Origin: Pampus argenteus
Lineage: Eukaryota; Chordata; Actinopteri; Scombriformes; Stromateidae
Assembly (NCBI GenBank): GCA_036937835.1
Contig: CM072866.1
Location: 18,308,001-18,372,000 of the forward strand
Direction of reading: 5' to 3'
DNA: 64,000 nucleotides
The notes under the pieces are model-generated. The model was given only the letters and a program-made list of their open reading frames with translations, searched no databases and was not told the DNA's origin. The position numbers and the translations under genes were made by a program. Positions 36,520 through 49,550 of this stretch are shown here, piece by piece. Each line of letters opens with the position of its first letter. The first letter of the stretch is position 1.

Positions 36520-37680
36520 AAAATATTTAAATTATTAATGTATAATTGGTATTACAATTTTAGTAATGTGCAGAAAAATATCACACCAAATTGTTATTTG
36601 CATCTTCATCATCTACCAGCCAGACGACACCAGTTAGTTAAGTATTAGAATTATATCTGTTATATTTGTTATAAATCACCTTGAAATGTAATAAGATAGA
36701 CATATGTGATTGGGGTGGGGGAAAAAAAATCAATCATTGCATTTTCTTTTGTGTTTGCAGTCTATACTGTTTCAGCTCTGCTGGTTTGAAGTGTTGTCTG
36801 GAGCCACAGTATCACCAGTCAGCGTGACCAGCTTCAATTATCATGCCCAGACATCGACACAGCACTTAGACACACACACACACACTCAGACACACACTTA
36901 ATCTACCACACGGATCCACTAATCAAGAAAATAAATTGATTTGTAACTCAATATTTCATCTTATAAAGTTAAGTAGTGCGAGTCCTTAATCCCAACACAA
37001 GAACATCTTCCACACAACGTCTGCATATCTGACGAGATGAGACTTGTGAGGAAAAGCTTCATTATAGTGAAGACACTTGATTGTGCTATCAGAAAAGACG
37101 CTTTGGTGACAGATAGGGCTTGATGTTTTTTGTTTGTTTTTTTACAGACACTTGGTCAAAGAGGTCCTCATTTTCCTCGGGTGCTATTGAATCTTAAAAT
37201 CTATACAGATTAAATAAGATTAACAGTAATCAGCATCTGATAAAATATAATAAACACTCAACACTGTAGATAACAGTAACACAGTTGATGATTTGATAAA
37301 CACCAGCTTGGTGTCGAGTCTAAGGTGGAAATGTTGGCTATATTAAAAAGAACTGGTCTTATTTTTGTGTGACATACTGCGCTATTTTAATATCATGAAC
37401 TTGGAGAAGCAATAACAAACAAAAAGGGCAAATATTATATTATATAAACAATATAATGTCATACATCTAAACCTCACTGATCTAAATAGTTCACAGCTAC
37501 AGAAAATTTCAGTGTACAACAATATTTAACTACTGCGTACGTACTACACAGCCATCTTAAAAACAATAAAAAAAATAAATAAATAAAAGTATAAGCAACA
37601 AAGACACTCAATGAGAAAACATTTAGTTTAATCACACAAATAATAAGAACAGTTACAAATGCCAGAACAAGCTAAAAACA
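36520..37680. other. Convergent intergenic space between foxe1 and spag5
   Basis: No exon seen. It contains a short CA repeat at about 36870-36898 and AT-rich DNA. ATTAAA on the minus strand (TTTAAT at 37681-37686 and 37627-37632) may end the spag5 transcript. Confidence 0.5.
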
Positions 37681-37722
37681 TTTAATACACACATAAATAC
37701 AACAAACACAGACTAAAACATT

Positions 37723-40700
37723 TCATCCAATGTATTCAACAAGGTGTTGAAGTTGTTCATAATTCTTTACAGCATCTGGCAAAGACAGCAGCGTCTACAG
37801 GGAGAAAATGAAAACATGAATTATTTTAAATATCCATATACTCTATATGTATACTCCTGACAGTAAGCCAAAAGGTAAAAGAGCAGCTCTCACCTCTCGA
37901 ACTTTATTGATCATGTTGTTTAACATGTGAAGCTCTTTCTCAACTTTCTGCTGGTTGGTCTGGTGGATCATTTGCTGTAATTTTACAATATAATGAACAC
38001 AGACTTAATTATTTATCCATAAAGTCAATCAGTTATTCTAAGAGGATACCCAAAGTTGATGGTATATATTCAGGACTACCAGATTGTTCATATAGCTTGC
38101 ACTTACATGTCTTTTTGCTTTTTCGAGGAGTTTAACTCTGGCCTGCTCCACCTCCTGAAGGCTCAGCTTCAGTCTCTCTACCTATAAATGAGATGTTTGT
38201 TAAAGAAAAAAAAAACAGACATTAAAACCTGAAGTGTTGCACAGGAATAAGCAAAAAACGTTTATAATAAAACCCAAACAGATTCTAATTATCAATGATG
38301 AATTATTTAACATTTCCTACGTACTGTAACATTTCTCACACCGTACGTGATGGGATCATACCTCTTTCAATAACCGGATCTTCTCTTCCATGTAATGCGC
38401 TGGCTTAGCTGATTGGCCGCCAGCTTCTCTCAGCTCCTCCCGCAGGAATTGAGACTCTACCTGTGACTGCTGGAGAGATCGACGAAGCTCAATCACCTGT
38501 TTACGCAATTCCTGTAAAAAAAAATCAAATAAATAAACACAGAAAAAGAAAACTGTGACTGTCGACAGCATACAATATGTGGCACGTCAAGTTTTTCTGA
38601 TCAGTAATTATATAAACGTTGTGTCTTACATTATTGTCAGTCTTGTGTTTAGTTAGAAGGTCCTGGGCCTCACTTATGTCTGCCATCAACTTTATTACCG
38701 TTTTCTCATCCTGTGAAAAGAGACATTTTTTAGAGTTACTTTTCAGAGCTCTTCTCTATCCATTTGGACCTTTGTTTGGCATTATGAATGAAGTCGACAT
38801 TGCATAGATGTAGAGTACCTGTGCTTTCTGCTGCAGTGCCTGACTGCCCCTCTCAACAAGGCTGTTAAGGCGGCTTAGTTGATGCTTCAAATCAAACACC
38901 TCAGCCTCGTGTCTCTTGTTCGCCGTCTGCTGCTCCACCTGCAGGCCACAGCTGGAACAACGAATTAAACAACATTTGAGAGGAACGACTACACAGGCCA
39001 AACATTTTACATTAAGTTTGGGTGAGCAGTTTTTTTCTATACATGACACAAATCTGACAAATGTGATAGAAAATTCATGTATTCATTAATTCATTTTGCT
39101 CAGAATAAAGCTCCAACATTGATGGAGATTAATATATATATATTAGCAATCATATTAATTTCATAAAGTAAAATTAAAAAAAAAAAAGATAAAAAAAAAA
39201 AACATTTGCTGATTCCAGCTTATCAAATATGAGGTTTTGCTGCTTTTCTCTTTTTTATATATATATCTGTAAATGGTTGAGAAAAACAAGAAATGTGAAG
39301 ATGGATTGCATTTTTTTTTTCAATTTTTAACATTTTATAGACTAGATGGTTAATCAGTTAGTCTCAAAAATATTGTATCAGACAAAAGCTCATAACATAA
39401 ACCCATGTTTTATTTAACCAGCACATAAACATTTTTCAGCACTTACATGGTGTTATGCAGCTCCTCCAGCTGAGCGTTCTTGAGCTGCTGCACCAACTTC
39501 AGGGTGCTGACGAGCTCTGTGACGGTGCTGCCCAGGTCAGCCAGCAGCTCTGTCACACTGCTCTGCTCCTCTTCTGATTCAAACTCGACAGCGTTTAAAT
39601 TCTTTTTAGGGGTGACAGCTGCAATGCGGGTGAAGGCACTCGACTCACTGAACAAAGTGTCACACTGAGGATCAGCCACGTCCGAGGGGACTGAAGAGAC
39701 GGTGAAATAAAACTTAAGATTTTCTTCTCAATAAGATTTGATTACATTTAATTTCTTTCTAAACAGGGTGTGCATTAACGATTTTGCAATATTACAAAAT
39801 TATGGTCCCTGTCACCCAGATGTCAGCTGACCATTTCAAAACGCTGCACATCAATTCTGATGGGATTAAAATGACTCTGAAAATGTGTTAATTCAAAATA
39901 CAGTGGACAATTTTAGCTGTTAATTCAACCAGGATAAGCAAAAAATGATTGTTGCCATGTTTATGTGCCATGATTCCTTAGGGGAAATATGATAATTGCA
40001 ACAGCAGATTTAAGTATTGAAGAAAACACAATGATTATTTTAACCCAAGAACATAGTCACTGTCATCACCGGTTTACAGAGGAGCATTTTGATGCTCACT
40101 TGGTAAAAGTGAGCATTTAACCCCCGTTTTGAGTCATTAAAATTAAACAGACACTAGAGGTGAATCTCTGGGTGTCTGAGAGTGCTGTAGTTGCTGAATA
40201 GTTGCTTTTATGGTGTTAAAAAGATCAATAACATTGTATTAAATTCAATCCTATATCCAAAAGAAATAGTTGTACAATAAAGTCATGAAACGATTCAACC
40301 TGTGTTTAACCCTGATTGGGAGAAGGACTCGTCAACGTTATATAACGCACAGTCTTTTTCAGACTGATTGCCAGTCTGGGTTTAACCTGTATTACTGTGT
40401 CAGTCTAAACATTACTATTTATGTCAAGATTTAGATTTTGAGGGGGAAAAAAAGGCTTACCAAATATTAGATTTTGCCACTTTCACATATCTGGGGTGAG
40501 CTATAGTACCTGGTTCAGCAGGTATCTCTGTGTTCAAGTCTTCCTCCTTCTCTGCAGTTAATGCAACCATAATTCTGTCGACAAAGGAGGTGGAGGGATG
40601 ACGACGCTCTGTGCCGTGAACTGGTTGAGACTCTTTATCCCGCTGTGGTTCTGCTTTCTAAAAAGTAAGACATGAAGGTTGACACTACGAGTACAGAGAA

Positions 40701-43700
40701 CCAGAAATTAAGGGGTCTTAACTACAGCTAGTAACACATTCTCCAGCTGCACATAAGTATAGTACAAGTAGAGGAAAAGGTAAAGTCTGATTCCTGTATG
40801 TTACCTCCTCTTTAAGAGCTGCGTGTAGCTGGTTGGTCACTCCTCGCAGTGTGTGATGCAACAAAGTGATTTCGGTGACCGCCTGAGCCAGCTGCTCTCC
40901 GAGCTCCAGCTGGATTACACCGGCTCTGTCCCTTGTGGTTTCCAGCTCTTCCTGCAAACTCTTGTTCTCGAACCTGCACACAGATAAACAGAGATAAACT
41001 ATCATTGAGTATACAGACTATATGTTACACATTGTTAGAAAAAAGCAAAATTGATATGAGTGTTCAACAGTATGTATCAATAGAGTAAAGAATGTATGTA
41101 ACGATGTATTGTATCTTGTCTCAATGTTTGTCTTTTCTGTGATGTTGCAAATGGGGTTGCTGTGATGCAAAAATAAATAAATACATAAATCAGATCAAGT
41201 TTTACCAATCAATCAATCAACTTACTGAAGTCGACCAAGTTCTTCTTTTAGGTCCTCACACTGGATGTTTCTCTCCCGGAGGCCCTGCAGGTTGGCCCTC
41301 AGTATTTGTTCGCTATCAGCCACCTGCTCTCTCGCCAACTCATTCTCCATCTGTAAGAACTGACAAACACAAAACAGGAAATTAAACCAGAAATACACCA
41401 TAAAGCGCAAGTCTCATACTACTCCTATGATGAGCCCCTTATCGTATGTATGAACAAAACAAGGTTAGGTTTTGAAATCTGATTCAGTATTATCAGATCT
41501 GATTCAGATTTGATACTGCTTACAACTGGAGGGTTTAAATTACAGAAATATTACAAGCAAATAATCCAAAAACTACCTGGTATGTGCAACTACAAATACT
41601 GTACATACAACAAACTAACCTCGTTCATTTCCTGCACGCCACCGAGTTGTGTGCAAATATCCTGAAGCTGCCGGATCTGCATGCTCTGAGATTGCGAGAG
41701 TTCCTGCAGCTGGCCGAGCTGCTCCTCACTCTGAGCCAGAGCCTGACTCAACTCACACACACGCTGCTCCGACTGGTCCAGTGACGTCTCCAACCTGGAC
41801 ACAACACACACACAGTTACAGGTAAAAGTAGCTGCTGTGCTTCTTTCGAGCCGCATCTGTCCGATTCATGTCATAACTTGAGCAGTTATAAATATTCCCA
41901 CACGTTTACACACTGCAACCTGAAACATCTGCTGAAGTTACTGTTTGAGATATGAAAAGATAAAGACCGTCGGCACTCACTCATCTGCTCTGTCCTTGGA
42001 TTGCTGGATGTCCTTCCATGACTGCTGTAACCTACGACAACAACATTTTTTTTAAGCACCCACACGCATGCTGGATTTCAGTCAGCATTTATTTGCTATT
42101 TAAATTCTCCTGATAAAAATGCCTTGGTAGCACAGTATTCATTTCTGTGGGGGATCATACTTGGTGGTCTCAGCAGCAAGGGCCTGCTCCAGGAAGGTGT
42201 AGGAGGCCAATGTGGAGGAAACTGTGGCAGACAGCTCAGTCACCTTCATCTCCAGCTGAGCCCGCTCTTCATCTCGTTCTGCTAGCTTCTGACGCAGCAC
42301 ACCCATCTCTGACGTATAATATAAATATATTTAAGCAAAAAATAACCTTAAGTCAAGGTCCACTTACTTACTTTTTTAAAATTTAGATTAACTTTGTCAA
42401 GCTACCATTTCTAAGGTCAAGAACGAATTTAGGTAGAAAACTATTTTGATCAAATACAAAACAAATCTATTGTCATAAACAAAGCAATTTTAACATGTTT
42501 ATTTCCATTTTACCTGAGGTCAGAATCGTCACTTGCAGATTGAAATCACCAATCTGTTCTCCGGCAGTTTGGAGATTCAAATTAACTTGGTTCAACTCCT
42601 CTTCCATCTGTCGAGTAAAACTTCATTTAAGTGACAATCATCATCGTCATGATTTGCAGCCATTACCATTCGTACAAGACAAGTGAAAAGAGGTGACAGC
42701 GAAGTCTCACCTGCTCTCTCTCTTCAACAGCTTGGTCTCTTTCATAGATGTACTCATCTCTTTCTCTCAAAGCAGCCGCTGCCTTTTCATTCAGCTTCAG
42801 GAGAATGGGAGCCGTCTTCTGCAGGAGGCCCCTGACTGTGCACAGCTGTGAAAACATGACCACACAAAAAGAACATCAGCACGGTGAGAATTATTATAAA
42901 TAGATCAAAAGTTGTAATTGACTAAGTTACTGTCATGACGCTACTGAACTGTCACATATCAAACTACAATTCAGATACAATAGTCTATTTAAAAAAAAAA
43001 CATTGTTGATTTATATTAGTACTCTGTCATTCCAGGTTTTAGTCTTCCCATAGTGTCTTTTGCAGCATCTGGCAGATCTTGACTTTTGAAACACTACAAC
43101 ATACTGTATTAATTAAAGACCACAAGTGGAGAAATTATCAATCGATTACCTCACAGCAATTTAAGGTAGGTCTTTTGTAAAAGATAATAGAGTAGATTTA
43201 ACACACCTCTTTTATCAAACTTGATTGTTCCTCCGTGGTTTGGGACAAAAGTTTAGAAGCAGAGTCCAGTATTTCAGTGTAGGCCGTGTTTAATGCAACC
43301 TGCATTAATAGAAAGGAAAAACGGATATTAGAAACATGGATGTGAGGTGTATTAGATAACATTAAATACATTACAATGCTGATAGTTGTTTCTTTGTACC
43401 TGTTCTGGGTAGGTTGTGTTTAGAGCAGCCAGGACTTCTTGCTGAGACCCCAAACTCTTCTGCAGCTCTGAGATTTCTGTGGCACAGTGAGTCCTCAGCT
43501 GTTCCATCGTACTGAAAGCCTGGAAACAGACACACACTCAATGCTCCAGGAATTAAGATTGCTATAAAAATACAAGGAGCATTACATAACTTGAGAAGGC
43601 AATATTATATCATAACATGCTCCGATTTTGCCTCATTTTCACTATATTATATTATTATGATTTGGGGTACTTGCTACATTAACACATAACATATCCATAA

Positions 43701-44634
43701 AATATTTTCCTGTTGTATCCTATAGAGAAGCAACTGGAACAAAGATTGTAATAGACATGGAGCCAGAAATAAAACCTCAACTGAAGTACTGAGGCACATA
43801 ACAAATACAGATTAGTCACTGTGTTTACCGCCTCATTGGCTGTGAAGGCCTCCTCCATCTGTGTCTGCATGTCATCTCTTCTCTGAAGAGCATCTTTGAC
43901 CTTCTGCATCATTCGTGTCTGTATCTCCTTTGACTTCTCAAATAAAGACCTCATCTGACCATACTAAACAACACAGGGAGAATACACATCAATATGCACA
44001 ACTGTTGCAAAGCACTCAGTATTGTACAAGAATAATTACAAGACATGTTTACATACATGTGAAACAAGGCTTTGATGGTCTTCTCTGACAATGTCTCTCA
44101 TTTGCTTCATGTTAGAGCAAGCGGCATCCGTGTCACAAGACAAAGAAGTCTGTTGGGACGAATACAAACAAATATTTCACCGTTACTAAAGAACAAAATA
44201 AGATGCTGATGTGAATCATTAAGGTTAAAACTAAAATATGTTTTATGGCGCAAAAAAAGGATTTACTTTGAAATTTAAAACCACCATATTAGAGAATATG
44301 TGTCATTGTTCGTGTCTCACCATGGTGACCCTCATGTCGTGCATACACTGAATGAGGTTCTGTAGAGAACTTTCATCGAGCTCCAAATCACCAATCCGGC
44401 TCAGAGCCTCCATATACAGGTCTCTGTACATTGAGGTCTATATAAAATACAAAACAAATAAAACAAACCATTGAAACAGAAAGTGTGGCTTTTGTGAAAC
44501 AATCATCTGAACTACAGGGCTGAACGAAAAGAAAATTAAAGGTTCTTTGGGCAGCTGTGGCTCAGAGGTAGAGAAGTCATCCACTCATTGATTGGTTCAA
44601 TTCCTCCAGTCTGCATATCAAAGACACTGTATGA

Positions 44635-44681
<47 letters not shown>

Positions 44682-47600
44682 GGTTAATGTTGACAAGTGT
44701 AAAGCACTTTGAGTGAAGATTAGAAAGTTGTATTTACTATTTTAGAGTGGGGGGGGTACCATGTATACAAAATGCTTCACCTCCAATCCCTGTAACCCAG
44801 AAAACTCCCCCCCCCCCATGTAATAACAGCTTGTTAAAATTGTTTAAATATATCCTTACCTGGCTGAGTTCGGTGTGGTCCGTCTGCACTAGCTTCTCCC
44901 TGAGCTCTGAAGGCGCTGGGCCAACAGAAGGACATCCATGTGCTCGAGCTACAGCCAGCTGCTGCACCAAGGCTTCCACCATGATCATACTAGACCTTAA
45001 TCTCTGCTCCAGCTCTTCTCGAGGAAGGCACTCCAGGCTGCCTGCAGGTACACTGAGAGGACACAAGAAAGAGTGAGAGGCAGACAGAGAAATTACAGAA
45101 AGCAGACTCACGCGTGCCCTAATAACAAATTATCACTGGAAATACACTATTTTATAACAAGAGCCAACACTTACTTCCATAGGAGAGGGTCCGTAAGAGT
45201 GCAGGCATCAACCACAGAGAAAATCCTCTTTCTCTCAAACTGGCCAGATGTATTGAGGCTGTGGTCTACCAGTTTCACAGGACTGGTACCCACACAGACG
45301 CTGTGGGATGCTGGAGCAGTGACTCCTGCTGATGTCACTAAGGGGGCAACAGGAGGTGGCACAGGAGCAGAGATAGGAGCAAGGCCCATCTTTCCTGATG
45401 CCAGGATGAGAAATTCTGCCATCTGCCGCAGCTGCTGCTGGAGAGGACCATCTGGAATAATGGGGATATCCAAAACTGGCTTCACCGCTTCCGAATGAGT
45501 TGCTGCACAGGGCTTCTTGCCCAAATCCTCAACTGGCTCTGTGACTGTGTCTGACTGGGGTTTGTAACCTAAAGCAGTAGAGTTGAAGAGAGGACGAGGC
45601 ATAGGACTCTCCAAGTTTTCTGCCCATAACCCCCTGGGGTCGATGTTAACAGGGGCCAAAAAGCTCTTTTCACCTTCGAGAGCAGAATCATCAACCAAAA
45701 ACTGGTCTCTTTGAGCCTTTATTACAGGCAGAGATGCTCTCCTAATTACAGGACTAAGGATTCCAAACTGCAACGCTGATGCTACTGAGGGACATTCAGA
45801 CAGCATTTTCAAAACATCAGGAAGGGTCTCTACATGAGGTTTTTCTGTAGAGTTACAAGGAAGTGGTCCATTTCCAGATGAACCTAGAGCGCTGTCTTTT
45901 GCCTCATTGGATTCAGAGGGTCCTCTGCTGGAATCCATTTGAGATTCACGTTCTGGATGCTGCACTTCCACAGGTGGAGGAGTCTCTGCTGAAACCTTGA
46001 CGTGGCTGCAGTCAGAAGACACACCATCATCAGCATGTATCGAGTGCCTTTTTGATGTTTCTTGGACTTCTAATTGAACAGGTTCATTATCTAAAGCCTT
46101 TAAAGATGTGTTCATCAGTGAAGATGCACAGACAGCTGGTTGGTGAGTATATAAGACAGCTTCATCATTATCCACATGGCTGTTAGGTGGTTCATTGTTC
46201 TCTTGGATGTGATCCTGTGTGATGTGAGTAGGCACACAGTTGTCATCCAGGACTTGGCAGATCACATCCTGGTCCTCAAGCAGATGGGAAGTCTTCTCAG
46301 GCAACTGGGTGCCACCTGATAGTTCCCCCTCACATTGTGCACCTTCTTGCCTGCCAGTCTGCTCATCAGGTACCACCAAGCTACTTGGTTCTACCTCATC
46401 CAGTGCATGAAGGCTGCATGGATCCTGGGCAGTGGGGAGGTTGCTACTTAATGTTGGACGATTTTCAATATTAAAGTATGGGTGATCTAAGTGATCATTA
46501 CAATCATGATCACCAGCTAAATTGCTTGGATCTATACCACAATTACATGACTCACTGCTTGTTGCAGTTTGGTCAGCTGGTAGAGGAACCGTCACTTCTG
46601 CCATTTTGGTGCCATCTGAAATTTCAATCTCACCCCCAGTGCAGTTAAATGATTTGAAGGTTACATCACTCTGTCTGTTAAGAGGCTTTTCAACTTCACT
46701 TTGGCTCTCAGAGAAGGTGGTGAATCGAGTGATGACAGGAACAAAACACTTTTCACTGCTGGAGTAGGGATGATCAGCATGTTCTGCTTGACACAACTGG
46801 CCACAGTCAAAGATGCTGCTTGAATTTAAGCTGCTGTCTTGTAAAAGCTCTCCCAGCTCTCCTTTGGGCAGAGGAATGGTCTCATCTCGTAGTCTGGTGA
46901 CATCTGAAACTTCCACCTCACCTCCATCACAGAGAAAGGATTTCCAGGTGACATCGTTCTCTCTGCTGCAATCCTTCTGAAAACCTTTGGATTCTTGTGT
47001 GGCCTGTTCACCATCCAGGTCTTCAGAGGCCAGTGATATGTACTGGATTTCACAGAGATGTGCTGCGTCCATGTCAACAGAAGAAGCATCTCTCCTCTCA
47101 GGATTGTAGTAGGGATGTTCTGCGTGGTCACTGCATGACTGCACTATCATACTATCAGATACGGTTATATCCTCTGTTTCACAGGTGTTATTCATAGCCT
47201 GGTCCTTAATCATAACAATGCTCTCTCCTGCACACACGGTAGAGTGTGAAATCTCAACCTCACCACCAGCACAGATAAAGGATTTAAATGTTACATCTCC
47301 AGGTCCGTAGGCTGTCTCATCAATACTGGGAGCATTAGTTTGTATCACTTTGGTTGAAGGCAAGTGGGAATCTGGGTCACAGAGAGTAACATCGCCCTGT
47401 TGATGAGAATGACTGGAGATTTAGAAAGTTACAGAAACATGGATAACAGTGAGAGCATTTCCAAGTATTAGCATTAACGCACCTTTGCTGTTTTCACAGT
47501 ATCGAGCAGTGATTTTGATTGGAGCTTTGTTGACAGATTCTCCATACTTCTCATAGGAGTACGCTTTCCACATCTGCTTGAAAGCTAACATCAACAGAAG

Positions 47601-47716
47601 TCAAACTAAATATTAGTAGCTTGCTCACTCATTATTTAACACTGCACATTATGCACTGAAGAGCACAAGAGTCTTACCAAGTCTTGCCCATTGGAACTTG
47701 ACTTCCTGGAAGACAT
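37723..47716 (-). CDS. spag5: Sperm-associated antigen 5 (astrin), complete
   Basis: Astrin is a coiled-coil protein of spindle poles and bi-oriented kinetochores, working with SKAP. From start to stop the minus-strand coding exons are 47716-47678, 47584-47483, 47396-45175, 45037-44860, 44437-44321, 44149-44057, 43963-43829, 43519-43400, 43299-43207, 42845-42711, 42607-42514, 42308-42161, 42031-41981, 41794-41620, 41359-41226, 40973-40805, 40657-40510, 39690-39447, 38951-38819, 38710-38630, 38511-38362, 38181-38107, 37974-37894, 37794-37723. They total 4,989 nt (1,662 residues; human 1,193). Identity rests on co-linear matches to human astrin: LPREELEQRLRSSMIMVEAL, an RERNIQCEDLK block, FVDRIMVALTAE, SAFTRIAAV, and the end TLLSLPDAVKN..LQHLVEYIG. 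The C-terminal ~870 residues are mostly heptad coiled coil. The N-terminal half is a long low-structure region with three repeat modules. Confidence 0.88.
44549..44740 (+). mobile_element. tRNA-derived SINE in a spag5 intron
   Basis: A pol III A-box-like GTGGCTCAGAGGTAGAG (about 44557-44573) and B box GGTTCAATTCC (44594-44604) are followed by a GT repeat and AAGCACTTTGAGTGAAGATTAGAAA, the usual tail of this teleost SINE type. It is antisense to spag5. It is a retroposon, not a functional tRNA: no acceptor stem pairs around the boxes. Confidence 0.75.
46470..47300 (-). repeat. spag5: Three protein-level repeat modules in astrin exon 4
   Basis: Protein residues about 81, 195 and 291 each begin D-V-T-[FW]-K-S-F-x-C-x-G-G-E-[VI]-E-[IV]-S, and 60, 61 and 61 residues later each has H-P-Y in an acidic/His context (EHPYYNPE, DHPYSSSE, DHPYFNIE). 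The even spacing shows tandem duplication of a module of 65-70 residues with variable linkers. A fainter G-D-V-T occurs at the start of the exon. Function is unknown to me. Confidence 0.85.
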
Positions 47717-48225
47717 GATTGCTGAGAAACAACCTGTACAATGCAAATAAGGACAAATATTTCCCTGTTAATCCAGGATAGGTTCATAGTATTTCAAAAC
47801 TGTTTTTTAAACAACAATCAGTTTAAGTATAGTAGCAAAAACTTTGGCACTAAAAACACTGTAACATTGAAAGATATTTACTTAACTAATTTGGACGACT
47901 GAAACTTCATATTAGCTTTTAAATAACATTATTTTTAACACAGAAGGAGGGGACATTGTAAAGGGATCTGTCCTCTATGAACAGGAGGAATAATTATGGC
48001 AAGAAAAAGATGTTTCTATGTCAATTCAGGCACTTGACTTGAAAATTGTGGATCCGTCTTTTAAACTGTTTGACTATAAGTTAAACCATATAGCGTTAGC
48101 AAAAATCACCTTAACGTTTACTGGAGTTTGAGCACATCTCACGGTGGAAGCTAACGAGTTTTTCCTCAAACCAGACTGTGAACTACATTAACGTTAGTGA
48201 AATAATATAAACTCATGTTACCTAC

Positions 48226-48300
48226 CAAGTGTTTGTCCACTTTAGTTCGAGTTATGACGAGAATAAGATCAATACATTTGCTGCTTAACGTCCATCAACC
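48226..48300 (-). other. spag5: Probable 5' untranslated exon of spag5
   Basis: On the minus strand a donor (ACTTG|GTAGGTAA, exon edge 48226) lies 0.5 kb upstream of the exon carrying the ATG (acceptor edge 47733). The ATG is at 47716-47714. The transcription start is unknown, so the upper boundary is a guess. Confidence 0.4.
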
Positions 48301-48689
48301 GCGTATCATTCAAAACATAAATGTCAGCTCTGCTATTGGTCCGTTTCTCTTCTTCGTCTGTTTGTGTGACGCTGATGTGACGTACAGCGTACAACCAAGT
48401 ACTGCTGCCTCCCAGAGGACGTTACTGTAACTGGTTTTATAGATCCTTTCACGTCACATATTAATAGCTTAATAATATTATCAAAATATCCAGTAGGAAT
48501 ATAACTGTGTAAAAATATTCCATTATAAGTAAAAATGTGGTATGAAAAACCCTACTTAAGTAAAAGTATTAGCAAAATGTACTTAAAGTTTTAAAAGTAA
48601 AAGTAGTCCTAATGCAAAATGACCCAATTTAAACTGCTATATTTATCATACATGTATTTATATTAATTGAACATTAAAATGATGAATGT

Positions 48690-49190
48690 TGATGATGAAT
48701 CAGTTGTGAATCTGTCCTTCAGCTTCTCAGCACGTCTTTTCTTAGCTGCTCTAATTCCTCTCTTCAGCTTGTACTTGACCTACCTGTAGAGCTGTCTGAG
48801 ATCTGCAGTAAGCCATGGCTTGTCGTTGTTGTACTTGACAATGTTTCTGGTGCACATTCAGTTGTCCTCACTGAAACTAATATAAGATGATACGGTGTCG
48901 GTATACTATCTGAAATCTCACCACATGCTCGGCACGTTTCATCTTTGCTGCCTGTAGGTCGGGATTAGGTAAATTAAACAGTGATCAGAAAGACCCAGGG
49001 CTGCACAGGCAGCAGAGCAATGTGAGTCCTTAATAGTAGTGTAGAAGCGGTCCAGTTTACTCTGTTCTCTGGTGGGGCAGATAACATGCTGTCTGAATTT
49101 AATGTGATGTGGAAACTTGAAGCCTCCAGAGCACATACACACTGAGACAATTTTACAGTCAAGTAGGAGACATCTTATGACCATCAACTA
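48690..49190 (-). mobile_element. Truncated non-LTR retrotransposon (LINE) fragment
   Basis: The minus-strand frame at 48939-49187 resembles the end of a LINE apurinic endonuclease domain: it has a K-F-x-Q-H-V-x-C-P-T-R block, an x-x-L-D-x-x-Y stretch, L-G-L-S-D-H and I-P-T-Y-R. Below it, at about 48720-48850, further pieces (K-P-W-L-T, K-L-K-R-G-I-R-A-A-K) fit the linker before the reverse transcriptase. A stop and shifts break the frame and no reverse transcriptase follows, so it is inactive. Confidence 0.65.
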
Positions 49191-49536
49191 ATCTGGAATG
49201 AAAAGTATTTATACATTTATATTGATAGATTCTGGAGTTTTAATGAGAAGGATGCCAAGGATTTTAACATGGTGATTATACTTGTGGAAAAACATATCAG
49301 ACGCATTATTATTCTAAGCAGAGTAATTTTTGTGTATTAAAACATGTCTGGAAGGGGTCTTTAAGGCTGATTTGAAAACGTCAGTACTTTCATTTCATAA
49401 TAATTATTTATGTTCAATTTGTCTTGTCTGCCTTTTTTCAGACATAAACATATTTTAAATTTGATTTATTGCCTGCTGTTGCATTTTTTGTAAAATCATT
49501 AGAAACAAAAAGGTCCACTCATTCATGATCACTCAG

Positions 49537-49550
49537 TTTATTTATTTATT
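49537..49550 (-). other. trmo: Likely trmo poly(A) signal
   Basis: Three overlapping TTTATT units (AATAAA on the minus strand) lie about 400 nt past the trmo stop codon. Confidence 0.55.

Noticed and set aside
44549..44610. tRNA gene suggested by A and B boxes
   Set aside because: No acceptor or anticodon stem can be folded, and the 3' side is a typical SINE tail.
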